Counted from the first letter of the stretch, positions 33,637-42,415 are shown. The stretch: DNA of 64,000 bases from Rhodothermales bacterium (GCA_028284865.1 JANQQV010000020.1:372001-436000); one strand, 5' to 3'. Made by a program: numbers and translations. Notes: generated by a model not told the origin, from the letters alone.

Positions 33637-34515
33637 TCAAAACGCTGTGGGATACGCTGCCTGAATCATGGGTCCATCGGTCAATAGCCACTTGGACCGT
33701 GCTGAACTCTCAAGGAGAAGTCTGATGTCTTCTTCCTTTCCATTGACCAGAACGCTTCGAGCTACCAATCGGACACCGTGGCTATAGTCCACCCATCGAT
33801 CGGTATGCCCTGTGTAGAGCGGCTGAATCGGACTTCCGTCCACTTGATGCCAGCCGTAGATGGCAACGCGTCCCTCCAGATCATTCAGTCTGCCAGTCAA
33901 CACGATGTCTTTCTTGTGCCCCGCAACCCAGGACCCGGACTCGATTCCCAAAGAGTCCCGCTGAGCCAGCAGCATGCCTGTATGCTGTGCGAAAACCGGT
34001 AAAGTGGTCATGGCATCACTCGGAGGAATCGGACGAGGTGCTACTTTTCGATCAGCCATTGAGTGAATGAGATCCACCAACAACGCTGTCGGTAGAGTCA
34101 TGTCCGTAGCGTCGGCAATGCGCTGGGCCGCCTGAGGAGACATCGGCATGAACAGGAAGTCGTCATCAGAACCAACGGCCAGATAGTCCGGCAAAACCCT
34201 GAATTCGAGCGATATCCAGTCTCCGCCATCCGGTCGCTCCGTCGTCAGACTTGATAAGCTCCGCAACCAGGACGGCACGTTTCCAGCCAGGATCTCAGCC
34301 ACAACCTGCTCGTCGCGCGACTCGAGTGGTAGTGCGCTCCATCGTTCGATCAATTCACTCGCAGACCGGGCATCCGGGCTTCGAGCCGGTATCTCCCACA
34401 CGGCGGGAATCGCGTCGGCGGAACTGTCACATCCCGACCACAGGAAGACGAGAAGTACACCGCAAAACCCGCACGTGAGCATCCGTAATCGATATGCGTG
34501 GATACCATCGATCAT
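33637..34515 (-). CDS. Hypothetical lipoprotein
   Basis: 292 aa. A signal peptide with lipobox (VFLWSGCDSS) indicates an envelope lipoprotein. The mature region has segments such as IPARSPDARSASELIERWSALPLESRDEQVV, WISLEFRVLPDYLAVGSDDDFLFMPMSP and VVLVARSVLVNGKEEDIRLLLES. No family recognised; the mention of mixed helix and strand comes only from reading the sequence. The ATG overlaps the stop of the VOC gene upstream (ATGA), so it is the third gene of a DinB-VOC-lipoprotein operon and is probably translationally coupled. An internal ATG (MLTCGF) would also give a complete signal peptide. Confidence 0.65.
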   Translation of the reverse strand: MIDGIHAYRLRMLTCGFCGVLLVFLWSGCDSSADAIPAVWEIPARSPDARSASELIERWSALPLESRDEQVVAEILAGNVPSWLRSLSSLTTERPDGGDWISLEFRVLPDYLAVGSDDDFLFMPMSPQAAQRIADATDMTLPTALLVDLIHSMADRKVAPRPIPPSDAMTTLPVFAQHTGMLLAQRDSLGIESGSWVAGHKKDIVLTGRLNDLEGRVAIYGWHQVDGSPIQPLYTGHTDRWVDYSHGVRLVARSVLVNGKEEDIRLLLESSARSKWLLTDGPMIQAAYPTAF

Positions 34516-34883
34516 ACATGTTGATCGATGAGAATCGCGTTTCCATCGGGATCCAGCAATGTGAAACTTCCCGGCCCTTCGCTCGACTCGTCGACTTCAG
34601 TCGTAAGCTCCACCCCCCGTCGCTTGAGCTCGCTCTGTAGCGATCGAACGTCCGTAAAGCCTTCCAACGGCTGATTCTTGGCATCCCAGCCTGGATTGAA
34701 GGTCAGCACATTGCCTTCAAACATCCCCTGGAACAGACCGATCGTGTGGGATCCGTTTCGAAGGATCAACCAGTTCTGCTCTTGCACGCCACCAATCACC
34801 TCGAATCCAAGGTTCTCGTAAAACGAACGTGACTTCCCGATATCCTTGACGGACAAGCTGACGGAGAAAGCGCCCAGGTCCAT
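34512..34883 (-). CDS. VOC (glyoxalase/bleomycin-resistance fold) protein
   Basis: 123 aa, a single VOC unit pair: AFSVSLSVKDIGKSRSFYENLGFEVIGG at the start and GSFTLLDPDGNAILIDQ at the end, the canonical first and last motifs. Members include glyoxalases, dioxygenases and antibiotic-binding proteins; substrate unknown. Metal ligands cannot be assigned confidently. It starts 4 bp after the DinB stop and overlaps the lipoprotein gene by 4 nt, so the three genes are one operon. A second VOC gene is at 43.0 kb. Confidence 0.87.
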   Translation of the reverse strand: MDLGAFSVSLSVKDIGKSRSFYENLGFEVIGGVQEQNWLILRNGSHTIGLFQGMFEGNVLTFNPGWDAKNQPLEGFTDVRSLQSELKRRGVELTTEVDESSEGPGSFTLLDPDGNAILIDQHV

Positions 34884-34887
34884 TATT

Positions 34888-35403
34888 CTATCCTCGTTCT
34901 TTGGTTGGATTCTTGTTGTAAGCTGCTGTCTGTCCCGGCGGGATGGTCATGAACTCCCATGTTTCCGCCTTACCCATTCTCGCCATGACTACCATCTGCC
35001 CGACATGGTAGCTCAAGTGTGCCAGACTTCTCAGCAGCGCCGCTCGTACCGTCAACGGCTGTTGGCGGATGGTGATCATCCGATCCAGATCCGCATCCGA
35101 CAACGATGAAATAGCGCCTTCCAGAATAGACCACGCTTCATTCCATAGGGCTTCGGCCTCCACGATTGACAGGTGAGCGATCGCAAACTCTCCTTCCCGA
35201 TCCCGCCACTCTTTTTCGCCATCGCTTGTCAGAAAATCGGTGAACCGCGACAACAGGTTGCCGTGAAGATGTCGAACGAGCATCCCGATCGAATTTCCTC
35301 CTTCCACAGGGATGCGATTCAACACGTCATCATCCATCTGGCCCAGGATGGAGGTGATGTAGCCGGCATATCTTCGGAACTCGGCGTGGTAGGTATCAAT
35401 CAT
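34888..35403 (-). CDS. DinB-like (DUF1572/DUF664-type) protein
   Basis: 171 aa, mostly helical. Features of the DinB/YfiT four-helix fold: GNSIGMLVRHLHGNLLSRF carries a first histidine pair, and LAHLSYHVGQMVVMARMG near the C-terminus carries the typical HxxxHxGQ metal site. Members are metal-dependent thiol-transferase-like proteins, often damage- or stress-linked; no substrate can be assigned. First gene of the DinB-VOC-lipoprotein operon (4-bp spacing). ATG at 35403. Confidence 0.85.
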   Translation of the reverse strand: MIDTYHAEFRRYAGYITSILGQMDDDVLNRIPVEGGNSIGMLVRHLHGNLLSRFTDFLTSDGEKEWRDREGEFAIAHLSIVEAEALWNEAWSILEGAISSLSDADLDRMITIRQQPLTVRAALLRSLAHLSYHVGQMVVMARMGKAETWEFMTIPPGQTAAYNKNPTKERG

Positions 35404-35483
35404 GAGCTGTGGGTTGGGTAGATGGGTATGTTACGCAAGAATCCCCGTGCGAGTGAAACGTCCGCTTTTCTGCATCGGCACTT

Positions 35484-35669
35484 TCAGGACAGATGGTTCT
35501 TTCGCCTGATCTTGATACCCAACAGCCATACTGCGCTGCCCAGAATCATCAGTACGGGGATCCCCCCCGGCTCGTCTTCAATCATGATCATCGGGACCAT
35601 GAGCGAGGCTCCCAGAATCCCCAACCCGGCAGCGATACCGGTCTCAATATGGGTGAACAGGTTTCTCAC
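35484..35669 (-). CDS. Small two-helix membrane protein
   Basis: 61 aa. GTG start at 35669 overlapping the TGA of the upstream membrane-protein gene (GTGA overlap), which supports it being real and coupled. Two hydrophobic segments (IETGIAAGLGILGASLMVPMIMI and GGIPVLMILGSAVWLLGI) with a basic tail KIRRKNHLS. No family recognised. Probably an inner-membrane partner of the protein encoded just upstream. Confidence 0.6.
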   Translation of the reverse strand: MRNLFTHIETGIAAGLGILGASLMVPMIMIEDEPGGIPVLMILGSAVWLLGIKIRRKNHLS

Positions 35670-36151
35670 GCAGAAGCCTCAAGAGTGTCATCAGAAGACT
35701 CATTCTCTCTTATCGCGGCCTGCTTGAACAACCAGGCGGCAAACAGGCATAGTCCCGAGAAAAACACCGTAATCCAGACCACGTCCCAGGGCCAGACCGG
35801 GCCGGAAACGCCAAGACCGCCCACCAATGCGACCAGGGCAATCATGATCAATGCAGCCGCAGACAGAGACATGATCCACGTCATATGCGCTGGACGAAAT
35901 CGGATGGCCACTGCCGAAAAGAATGCGACCACCAGGACGACGAAGTAAAGCATGTTGACGTCATTGTTCTCGGAGCCGATGATTCCCACCGCACCGTTTA
36001 CCCAGAACAGCAGAAAGGCGGAAATCATGGTGACGGCCAAGCCGAAACGATAGTGACGGTTCGATGGAAGGCGTGACGCGAGAAACCGGAAAATGCCAAA
36101 CAGGGCCAGACCGAACAGGCCCAGTAACAGGAATTCGAAAACGAGAGGCAT
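35666..36151 (-). CDS. Hypothetical inner-membrane protein (5 helices)
   Basis: 161 aa with hydrophobic segments FEFLLLGLFGLALFGIFRFLA, FGLAVTMISAFLLFWVNGAVGII, MLYFVVLVVAFFSAVAI, WIMSLSAAALIMIALVALVGGLGV and VVWITVFFSGLCLFAAWLF. The pattern 'FWVNGAVGIIGSENNDVNMLYF' is seen in small Bacteroidota/proteobacterial membrane proteins of unknown function. ATG at 36151; the 157 extra residues of the track ORF run through the divergent promoter region and into the winged-helix gene. The coupled GTG-start gene follows. Divergent from the polytopic winged-helix regulator, which is a candidate controller. Confidence 0.72.
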   Translation of the reverse strand: MPLVFEFLLLGLFGLALFGIFRFLASRLPSNRHYRFGLAVTMISAFLLFWVNGAVGIIGSENNDVNMLYFVVLVVAFFSAVAIRFRPAHMTWIMSLSAAALIMIALVALVGGLGVSGPVWPWDVVWITVFFSGLCLFAAWLFKQAAIRENESSDDTLEASA

Positions 36152-36217
36152 GACAAGAGGATGGTTGGTTGATCGTATGTTGACATTTGAATCGAAAACC
36201 GAGTGCCTTTTTCGATG

Positions 36218-36243
36218 GGGACTGCGGCTCGATCGACAGTCCC
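36218..36243. promoter_or_regulatory. Inverted repeat between divergent genes
   Basis: GGGACTG (36218-36224) and CAGTCCC (36237-36243) flank a 12-nt centre containing the palindrome TCGATCGA. Lies 50 bp upstream of the winged-helix gene and 67 bp upstream of the membrane-protein gene, a suitable place for an operator. Confidence 0.45.
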
Positions 36244-36292
36244 AAACTGCAACCTGATGCAGTGAGGGACGTGAGCACCTTGTGATCAGTTG

Positions 36293-37438
36293 ATGAGCAT
36301 TCGCCATTTCATGAGTTCCGGTCCGGAAAAAACACCCGAATCTGCTGAAGCCTATCACTTTGAAGGATTCCGCCTCGACGTGGAAGACCGGCAACTTTGG
36401 AGGGGACACGACCGGGTAGAGTTGAATGCCAGGTATCTCGACGCCCTTATCCTGCTCGTGCGGGAAAGCCCCAAACTGGTCGAGAAGGATCGCTTCTTTG
36501 AAGAAGTATGGCAGGATGTAGTCGTCAGCGACAGCGCGCTGTCCCAGTGCATCAAAGAACTGCGCAAAGCTCTGGATGACGATGCTTCCAATCCCGGATT
36601 CATCCAGACGGTACCCCGACACGGGTATCGATTCATCGGAGCCGAGAACGCGAATCCCACAGAACCCATCACTTCGGAGTCAGCCACTTCGAACTTGACC
36701 GCCTTGAAATGGGGTGGCGCGTCGACGGCCAACGTGAATCGAGCAACACTTCTGGCTCTGGCGGGCACCACCGGTGGAGCCCTTGCCGGACTTTTCGGAG
36801 GGATGCTTTACGGATTCAGCCTGTCTTCCCCTGAAGCAGGTATCGGGACACTTTCCACGCTCCTGGTTCTCGTTGGCATCAACATGTTGATGGGGCTGGC
36901 GGGTGCTGCAGGAATCAGCACCGGATGGGCCTTGGGTGTCTTGAAATCCGGCAAAGGGTCCCCGGCTGTTTCATGGATGCACGTCCTTGGAGCAACCTTG
37001 GGGGGCATGTTGATCGGATCCGGAGTGAAAATGCTGGGTGTCGATGCCTTCAATCTGTTTTTCGGGATTGCGCCTTCCGGCATCACCGGGGGTGTCGAAG
37101 GAGCTATTCTGGGAGCCGCAATCGTATTCGGAGTCTGGCTGGGACGCGGTCTTTCATTCGTTGCGGAAGCCTGGCGAAACGCGGCAGGTGCCGGAGTCGC
37201 TGGAGCCCTTGCCGGAGCCGTCATTCCGTTGACGGGAGGCAATCTGATGGGTGGCAGTTTGCGGCTGCTTGCCGACTCATTTCAGGAGTCGCGTCTTCCG
37301 GAGGATCCCTTCCATTCCCTGTTCGGGTCAATGGCTGTTGGACCGGCATCCGAGGCCATTCTGGGCTCCGTCGAAGGCCTTGTTTTTGCTGCTTGCGTGG
37401 CGGGAGTCATCTCCTGGGCTGAGCGTCGATTCGCCTAG
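36293..37438 (+). CDS. Winged-helix regulator fused to a polytopic membrane domain
   Basis: About 381 aa. Residues ~20-120 form an OmpR/PhoB-type winged helix: YHFEGFRLDVEDRQLWRG, LDALILLVRESPKLVEKD, the recognition helix region SDSALSQCIKELRKALDD and the wing FIQTVPRHGYRFIG. After a short linker comes a Gly/Ala-rich region with about seven membrane helices (LALAGTTGGALAGLFGGMLYGF ... LVLVGINMLMGLAGAAG ... GVEGAILGAAIVFGVWLG ... GVAGALAGAVIPLTGG). ToxR/CadC proteins normally have one helix, so this is an unusual architecture. The ATG at 36293 is preferred over the adjacent TTG. Divergent from two small membrane-protein genes. Confidence 0.82.
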   Translation: MSIRHFMSSGPEKTPESAEAYHFEGFRLDVEDRQLWRGHDRVELNARYLDALILLVRESPKLVEKDRFFEEVWQDVVVSDSALSQCIKELRKALDDDASNPGFIQTVPRHGYRFIGAENANPTEPITSESATSNLTALKWGGASTANVNRATLLALAGTTGGALAGLFGGMLYGFSLSSPEAGIGTLSTLLVLVGINMLMGLAGAAGISTGWALGVLKSGKGSPAVSWMHVLGATLGGMLIGSGVKMLGVDAFNLFFGIAPSGITGGVEGAILGAAIVFGVWLGRGLSFVAEAWRNAAGAGVAGALAGAVIPLTGGNLMGGSLRLLADSFQESRLPEDPFHSLFGSMAVGPASEAILGSVEGLVFAACVAGVISWAERRFA

Positions 37439-37520
37439 AGAGTTGCGGCCAATTCGAGCTTACCTCTGATCTCGTTCTGGTAGTCGTCCCAGGCGGCATG
37501 TCAAGTCGCTGTTCTGCAAG

Positions 37521-38723
37521 GTGGACGCTATACTGTCCGCTCACCTATCCAAGCGATTCATGCCCCTTCCCGACCTTCGTGCCCAGGCCACTTCGAGAAC
37601 GGCCGACGAGCTGGTTAAGCATCTGAATGCGTTCGAGCTCGATCTCAAGTTCAGTGCAGGTATCTGGTTTCTCTCCCCTGCAGACAGCCGATTCCACGGC
37701 AAATACAAGCCCGACCTGCCCATCGAGGCCCGTCTGGAGGTTGCTGCCAGTCTGAAGGATTATGGCCTGGGTGCGCTCGAAGCTCACTATCCGAACGAGA
37801 TCAACGAGGACAACGTGGATCTCTGGATGGACTTTCAGAGGGATACCGGGATTCGTCTCGTGACGGTCATTCCCCTGCTTTTCTACGATCCGCAGTTTGA
37901 ATTCGGCTCCCTGTCGAACCCGGATGCTGCACCCCGCAGAGTCGCCATCGAGCGTGCAAAAGAAGCCTTCCGTATGGCTCAGCGTGTTGGCGCCGATTTC
38001 TCGGTCATCTGGGCGGGGATTGATGGCTACGAGAATCCGTTCGGCATTGACCTGGCCGGGATGCGACAGCGATTCGTCGAGGGGATGGCCGAAGCGATTG
38101 ACGAGGTGCCAGGGACTCGAGTCGCGTTCGAGCCCAAGCCTTACGAGCCCAGAGGTCGCCTTCTCTATGGACTGACACCCGAAGGCGTATTGCTTGGTCA
38201 TCAGGTTGAAGCCCAGCTCAGCAACCCGCAAAATCGATCCCTCCTGAACGACGGACACAAGTTGGTGTGCATGAACCCGGAAGTGGGCCATGTCCTGATG
38301 GGCTTCGAAGATCTACCCTACGCACTTTCCTGGCCGCTCTCGGAAGGTCGCCTGGCCCACACGCACTGGAATAGCCAGCCACTTGGCAACTACGATCAGG
38401 ATCTGAATGTGGGCGTGATTTCGCCCGAACAGATGGAAGCGGGGCTCTATACCCTGAAGATGCACGGGTATTCGGAGTGGTTTGGAATCGACATCAATCC
38501 AGAGCGCATGCCGGTAGATGTCGCTCTCAAGAATTCCATGGATGCCCTCCGGGCGGCGAACGATCGCATCAATGGACTCGACCATGCGGCTGTCATCGAG
38601 GCGGCAGAGAATCCTTCGAAGCATCGCGGTTGGCTCGAAGCCTATTTGATCCGTCAACGAGCTCCCCGTGGATCGTCACTGCCGCCGATCGATCAGGCGC
38701 TTTCCACGTCAACGGGCGACTAG
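37521..38723 (+). CDS. Divergent xylose isomerase-like TIM-barrel sugar isomerase
   Basis: 400 aa from a GTG; ATG at 37560 would give 387 aa and has no better ribosome site. Motifs along the barrel: ALEAHYPNEINEDN, VSVIWAGIDGYE-type strand, AFEPKPYEPRGR (matching the EPKP metal/substrate strand of xylose isomerases), MNPEVGHVLM, AHTHWNSQPLGNYDQDLN and WFGIDINPER. The order fits xylose isomerase-like enzymes, but the central residues differ from classical XylA (NHATLAGHTF is not present). It is followed after 3 bp by xylulokinase, which makes isomerisation of xylose (or another pentose/methylpentose) to a ketose the best hypothesis. Cytoplasmic. Confidence 0.75.
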   Translation: MDAILSAHLSKRFMPLPDLRAQATSRTADELVKHLNAFELDLKFSAGIWFLSPADSRFHGKYKPDLPIEARLEVAASLKDYGLGALEAHYPNEINEDNVDLWMDFQRDTGIRLVTVIPLLFYDPQFEFGSLSNPDAAPRRVAIERAKEAFRMAQRVGADFSVIWAGIDGYENPFGIDLAGMRQRFVEGMAEAIDEVPGTRVAFEPKPYEPRGRLLYGLTPEGVLLGHQVEAQLSNPQNRSLLNDGHKLVCMNPEVGHVLMGFEDLPYALSWPLSEGRLAHTHWNSQPLGNYDQDLNVGVISPEQMEAGLYTLKMHGYSEWFGIDINPERMPVDVALKNSMDALRAANDRINGLDHAAVIEAAENPSKHRGWLEAYLIRQRAPRGSSLPPIDQALSTSTGD

Positions 38724-38726
38724 ACC

Positions 38727-40202
38727 ATGTGGCTGGGCATTGACGTCTCGACAACGGCCAGCAAGGCACTCCTTCTCGATGAAGAAGGAGTCGTCAGAGC
38801 TGTTGGGCGATCCGCACACACGCTCCAAACGCCGCGGCCGGGCTGGAGTGAACAAAGTCCGGACGAATGGTGGCGCGCCACCCAACACGCCATCCGGGAA
38901 GCCTGCGAGGAAGCAGGGTGCACCGGAGATGACATTCGCGGCGTTGGTCTTTCCGGCCAAATGCACGGTCTGGTTGCTCTCGATGGAGACCAGAACCCGA
39001 TCCGGCCTGCCATCCTTTGGAATGATGGCCGTGCAGCCGACGAGTGCGATCTCATCAGGGCGCGCTTGGGTCTCGGATCTCTGATTCGACACACTGGCAA
39101 TGATGCGTTCGCCGGCTTCACGGCGCCCAAACTGCTGTGGATGCGAACCCATGAACCCGACTTGTTCGATCGTATCCAACACGTTCTGCTTCCCAAAGAT
39201 TACATCCGCTTGAAGCTGAGCGGTGAACTGGCCACGGATCGAGCCGGAGCCGGTGGTACGTTGCTGCTCGACCTCGAATCACGCGATTGGTCCGAGCCGG
39301 TCCTGAAAGCCCTGGAGCTACCAATGGAGTGGTTTCCAAGAACATACGAGGGTACGGACATGACGGGACGGGTCAGCGCCGACGCCGCCCGCTTGACCGG
39401 CCTCAAAGCGGGCACGCCGATTGTTGCTGGCGGCGGCGATCAGGCCGCGCAAGCGGTCGGCGTCGGCGCCATCAAACCTGATGTCTTCGCGCTCACCATC
39501 GGGACTTCTGGCGTCGTATTTGCCCCGACCGAACAGCCTTTCGTGGACCCTCATGGCCGGGTTCATGCCTTTCCTAATGCGATCCCGGACATGTGGCATG
39601 TCATGGGAGTCATGCTTTCTGCCGCAGGCAGTTTGCAGTGGTATCGCGATACGCTGGCACCAGGAGTCGGTTTTGACGAACTCATTGCAGAAGCAGACTC
39701 CATTTCTCCTGGATCAGAGGGTCTGACTTTCCTGCCGTACCTCAGCGGCGAGCGCACGCCGCATGCCAACCCGAATGCCCGAGGTGCCTTTATCGGTCTC
39801 TCGTTGGCCCACTCCCGCGGACACCTGACGAGAGCTGTCCTGGAGGGCGTGGCGTTCGGCCTGAAGGATAATCTCGAGTTACTTCGGAACGCAGGACTGG
39901 CGATGCCCGCCGAACTTCGGGCCAGCGGAGGCGCCATGGGAAGTGCACTTTGGGGACAAATCCTGTCTGACGTCCTAGCCATCTCGCTGGTTACCGTGGA
40001 TGCCTCGGAGGGCGCCGCCTTGGGCGCAGCCATGTTGGCCGGCACGGGCTGTGGCGGTTGGGCAAACATCGATGAAGCTGCGAAAAACACAGTCCGGACT
40101 GGACCGATCATCGCGCCTTCAGCAACCGGGTCTGCTTCTTACTCCGCCGCGTACGAGCGATTCACATCGTTGTATCCGGCCTTGCATCCCTCAACTGATT
40201 GA
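38727..40202 (+). CDS. xylB: Xylulokinase (FGGY carbohydrate kinase)
   Basis: 491 aa. Phosphorylates D-xylulose with ATP to enter the pentose phosphate pathway. MWLGIDVSTTASKALLLDEEG is the FGGY phosphate-1 motif, GVGLSGQMHGLVALD and RPAILWNDGRAADE are XylB-typical substrate strands, KDYIRLKLSGELATDRAGAGGT matches the XylB block, and LRASGGAMGSALWGQILSDVL is the adenosine-side signature. It begins 3 bp after the isomerase stop, so the pair is one operon. Length fits the family. No LacI-type site of the kind at 28-31 kb was seen upstream of the pair. Confidence 0.92.
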   Translation: MWLGIDVSTTASKALLLDEEGVVRAVGRSAHTLQTPRPGWSEQSPDEWWRATQHAIREACEEAGCTGDDIRGVGLSGQMHGLVALDGDQNPIRPAILWNDGRAADECDLIRARLGLGSLIRHTGNDAFAGFTAPKLLWMRTHEPDLFDRIQHVLLPKDYIRLKLSGELATDRAGAGGTLLLDLESRDWSEPVLKALELPMEWFPRTYEGTDMTGRVSADAARLTGLKAGTPIVAGGGDQAAQAVGVGAIKPDVFALTIGTSGVVFAPTEQPFVDPHGRVHAFPNAIPDMWHVMGVMLSAAGSLQWYRDTLAPGVGFDELIAEADSISPGSEGLTFLPYLSGERTPHANPNARGAFIGLSLAHSRGHLTRAVLEGVAFGLKDNLELLRNAGLAMPAELRASGGAMGSALWGQILSDVLAISLVTVDASEGAALGAAMLAGTGCGGWANIDEAAKNTVRTGPIIAPSATGSASYSAAYERFTSLYPALHPSTD

Positions 40203-40351
40203 GTCAGCGCGTCCAATCCGCTCAATGGACGACGTGACGAATTGATGGTTCGATCCTAGATTTGAGGTTCGTTCTCGCTCCTGCATGCATAATTGCTGCG
40301 CGCGGGATCGTGATGCGTTCGCTTCGCCCCTCAAGGATCCTCACCCAGATC

Positions 40352-41221
40352 ATGCGAAAACACTCTCTGATTCATTCTTCGCTAATGGCCATCGTTCTCC
40401 TCGCGCTCACCGGCTGTGGACCCGTAGACGAGGCCCTGTCCGATGAGGACCCATCTTGGGAGACCACCTTCTTCGACGATTTCGACACGTTCAATCCTGA
40501 GAACTGGCAAGATCAGATCCTTTGGGTGAACGACGAAGATCAATGCTACCTGCGTGACGGGGAGCATGGTACGCGCGAAGTCTCGGACGGCACCCTCAAG
40601 GTGAGAGTCATTGATTTGGGCGAGCCCGTTGAATGCGACAACATGAGCAAGACGGGAGAGCAGCATCCACCCACTCGATATGTGGCCGGCCGGATTGCGT
40701 CCAAGAACTTGAAGGAATTCTCCGAAGGCCGGTGGACCGCCCGCCTGAAAGTTGAAGGCAGTGGTTCGGACGGGATGTTTCCGGCCTGGTGGCTACTGGG
40801 AGCGCGCAACAACGAGCCCCCGGTCCAGGAGGATGATGAGACGGTTTGCTGGCCTCAATTCGGGTCAGGGGAAATCGACATTTTCGAGCATCATGGGACG
40901 GCCGCTCCTGAAGACAAGTATGTTGCTCGATCCATCATCGAATTGACCGATGAGCCCTGCAACGGAGATTGGTGGACCTACCAACGAAATCTTGAAGCGG
41001 ATTTGGACGAGTTTCAGGAGTACGGAGTCGAATGGGCCGGTGACGATCTCATCTTTCTGTTGAACGGTCAGGAGGTCGCCCGAAACGATAGCCTTGGGAC
41101 CGTGATCACGGAGCCCATGTTCGCCATCCTGAACTTTGCCAAGATCGACGCCTCACCCATGGACACCACCTGGACCATGGAAGTCGATTGGGTCAAGCAC
41201 GAGCGACGCATCGCCGATTGA
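40352..41221 (+). CDS. GH16 beta-glucanase lipoprotein
   Basis: 289 aa. Signal peptide with lipobox LLALTGCG (Cys22), so anchored in the envelope rather than exported by T9SS. GH16 catalytic motif GEIDIFEHHG supplies the nucleophile and acid/base; WEFDDFDTFNPENW-like N-terminal strand, DGMFPAWWLLGA and YGVEWAGDDLIFLLNG fit the jelly-roll. Cysteines in CYLRDG, VECDNM, VCWPQ and EPCNG may form disulfides. Expected role: secondary cleavage of beta-glucan oligosaccharides at the membrane. The ATG at 40352 opens the signal peptide; the track's 30 earlier residues are rejected. Located 150 bp after xylB and may be separately transcribed. Confidence 0.88.
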   Translation: MRKHSLIHSSLMAIVLLALTGCGPVDEALSDEDPSWETTFFDDFDTFNPENWQDQILWVNDEDQCYLRDGEHGTREVSDGTLKVRVIDLGEPVECDNMSKTGEQHPPTRYVAGRIASKNLKEFSEGRWTARLKVEGSGSDGMFPAWWLLGARNNEPPVQEDDETVCWPQFGSGEIDIFEHHGTAAPEDKYVARSIIELTDEPCNGDWWTYQRNLEADLDEFQEYGVEWAGDDLIFLLNGQEVARNDSLGTVITEPMFAILNFAKIDASPMDTTWTMEVDWVKHERRIAD

Positions 41222-41283
41222 GAATCGAGCGTGGCTCGAGGGCAAAGTCGTCAATCGACCCCTGCCCTACTTGGAGATCTGCG

Positions 41284-41820
41284 TCACCAGTACTCCGGGT
41301 GATCAAACCCAGGCACGCATTGGCCACGCTCGGTGATTCGGGGAAGGGCTGAGCCATCCAGGGTCTGCCCCAGCCATCCGTGGGGCAAAGACAATGGATG
41401 TGGCGCAGCAATCAGAGACTCTGTGATCGGTTCGTATCCAAATCGCTTGTAATAGGATGGATCGCCATACGTGATGGTGATCACCTTGCTTTGTGAGCGT
41501 AGTTCGTCCAGGCCGTGTCGGATCAGACGCGACCCAACTCCACTGCCTTGGAATTCCGGGTGCACGGCCACCGGTGCCAACAACCAGATCGGATCCCGAT
41601 CCGCATAGCTGACGCTGGAGAAGAAGATGCCCCCAGCCAGCTGCTGCTGATCCACTGCCACGAATCCGAATACCTGCTGGCCATCTTCTGCATCAACAAG
41701 GTCTTGAGTCAACTTTCGGATGACGCGCCCCTCCTCCTCTCCTTCCGAAGCAGTAAACGTGTCGGCGAACACCGTGACGACTTCGGGGCCGTCGGGTGTG
41801 ACGAATTGTCTGAGTTCCAT
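41284..41820 (-). CDS. GNAT N-acetyltransferase
   Basis: 178 aa. Acetyl-CoA binding motif A is VAVHPEFQGSGVGSRLIRHGLDELR, with QVFGFVAVDQQQLAGGIFFSSV before it and YGDPSYYKRFGYEP after it. The GDPxYYxRFGF segment is shared with YhbS-like N-acetyltransferases. Substrate unknown. Cytoplasmic. ATG at 41820. Stands 63 bp from the convergent GH16 lipoprotein stop, and is followed upstream on the same strand by a second GNAT gene 79 bp away. Confidence 0.88.
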   Translation of the reverse strand: MELRQFVTPDGPEVVTVFADTFTASEGEEEGRVIRKLTQDLVDAEDGQQVFGFVAVDQQQLAGGIFFSSVSYADRDPIWLLAPVAVHPEFQGSGVGSRLIRHGLDELRSQSKVITITYGDPSYYKRFGYEPITESLIAAPHPLSLPHGWLGQTLDGSALPRITERGQCVPGFDHPEYW

Positions 41821-41899
41821 GCGATCTGAAGTGCGTACAACGGTCCGAAATGACCCGCCTTCTGAGGGGCGATGGCAAGGTCACATGGCTAAAATGGGG

Positions 41900-42397
41900 T
41901 CAATGATCGTCCAGATCAAGCTTCAATTGAGGCAGAAATCGCCCAGGGATGCTGCCAGACGCAGTTTCGCCAACCCGAATAGCGCCAAATGCTTGGTAGA
42001 ATGCCTCTGCGCCGGGGTCACTCTGAATATGCAACGTTGTGATCTGCTCATTCGCAGACCAGGAAGTCACGGCCTCCATCAGCGAACGTCCCACGCCTTT
42101 TCCCACATGAGCCGGGGCAACAAACAGAGCATCTAGATCGCCCGACCCGTCCTCAAGACGCTCAACGGCCGCATATCCGACTAGACCTTCGTTCGATTCC
42201 GCCACCAAATAGTGGTACCGCGGATCTTCCAATTGCGAACTAGGAACGGTCAGCTCTTCGCGACATGCCTCCATGAAGGCATCCGAATAACCATGAATGG
42301 CCTTGGAGCGTAAGGCAATATCGCTCAAGGTCTCGGCGTCGTCCGGCCGCCCTTTACGGATAATCCAGTCCCCTCGTGACTCCTTCTCGCTGTCCAT
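41900..42397 (-). CDS. GNAT N-acetyltransferase
   Basis: 165 aa. Motif A is LFVAPAHVGKGVGRSLMEAVTSWS; LVGYAAVERLEDGSGDLD precedes it and AEAFYQAFGAIRVGETASGSIPGR is the usual end. N-terminal IRKGRPDDAETLSDIALRSKAI is the typical first helix. Substrate unknown. ATG at 42397; 18 bp after the stop of the small unknown protein gene at 42416, so probably co-transcribed with it and with the glycine-zipper gene further upstream. Confidence 0.88.
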   Translation of the reverse strand: MDSEKESRGDWIIRKGRPDDAETLSDIALRSKAIHGYSDAFMEACREELTVPSSQLEDPRYHYLVAESNEGLVGYAAVERLEDGSGDLDALFVAPAHVGKGVGRSLMEAVTSWSANEQITTLHIQSDPGAEAFYQAFGAIRVGETASGSIPGRFLPQLKLDLDDH

Positions 42398-42415
42398 TTC
42401 AGAAGAACCGTGATG

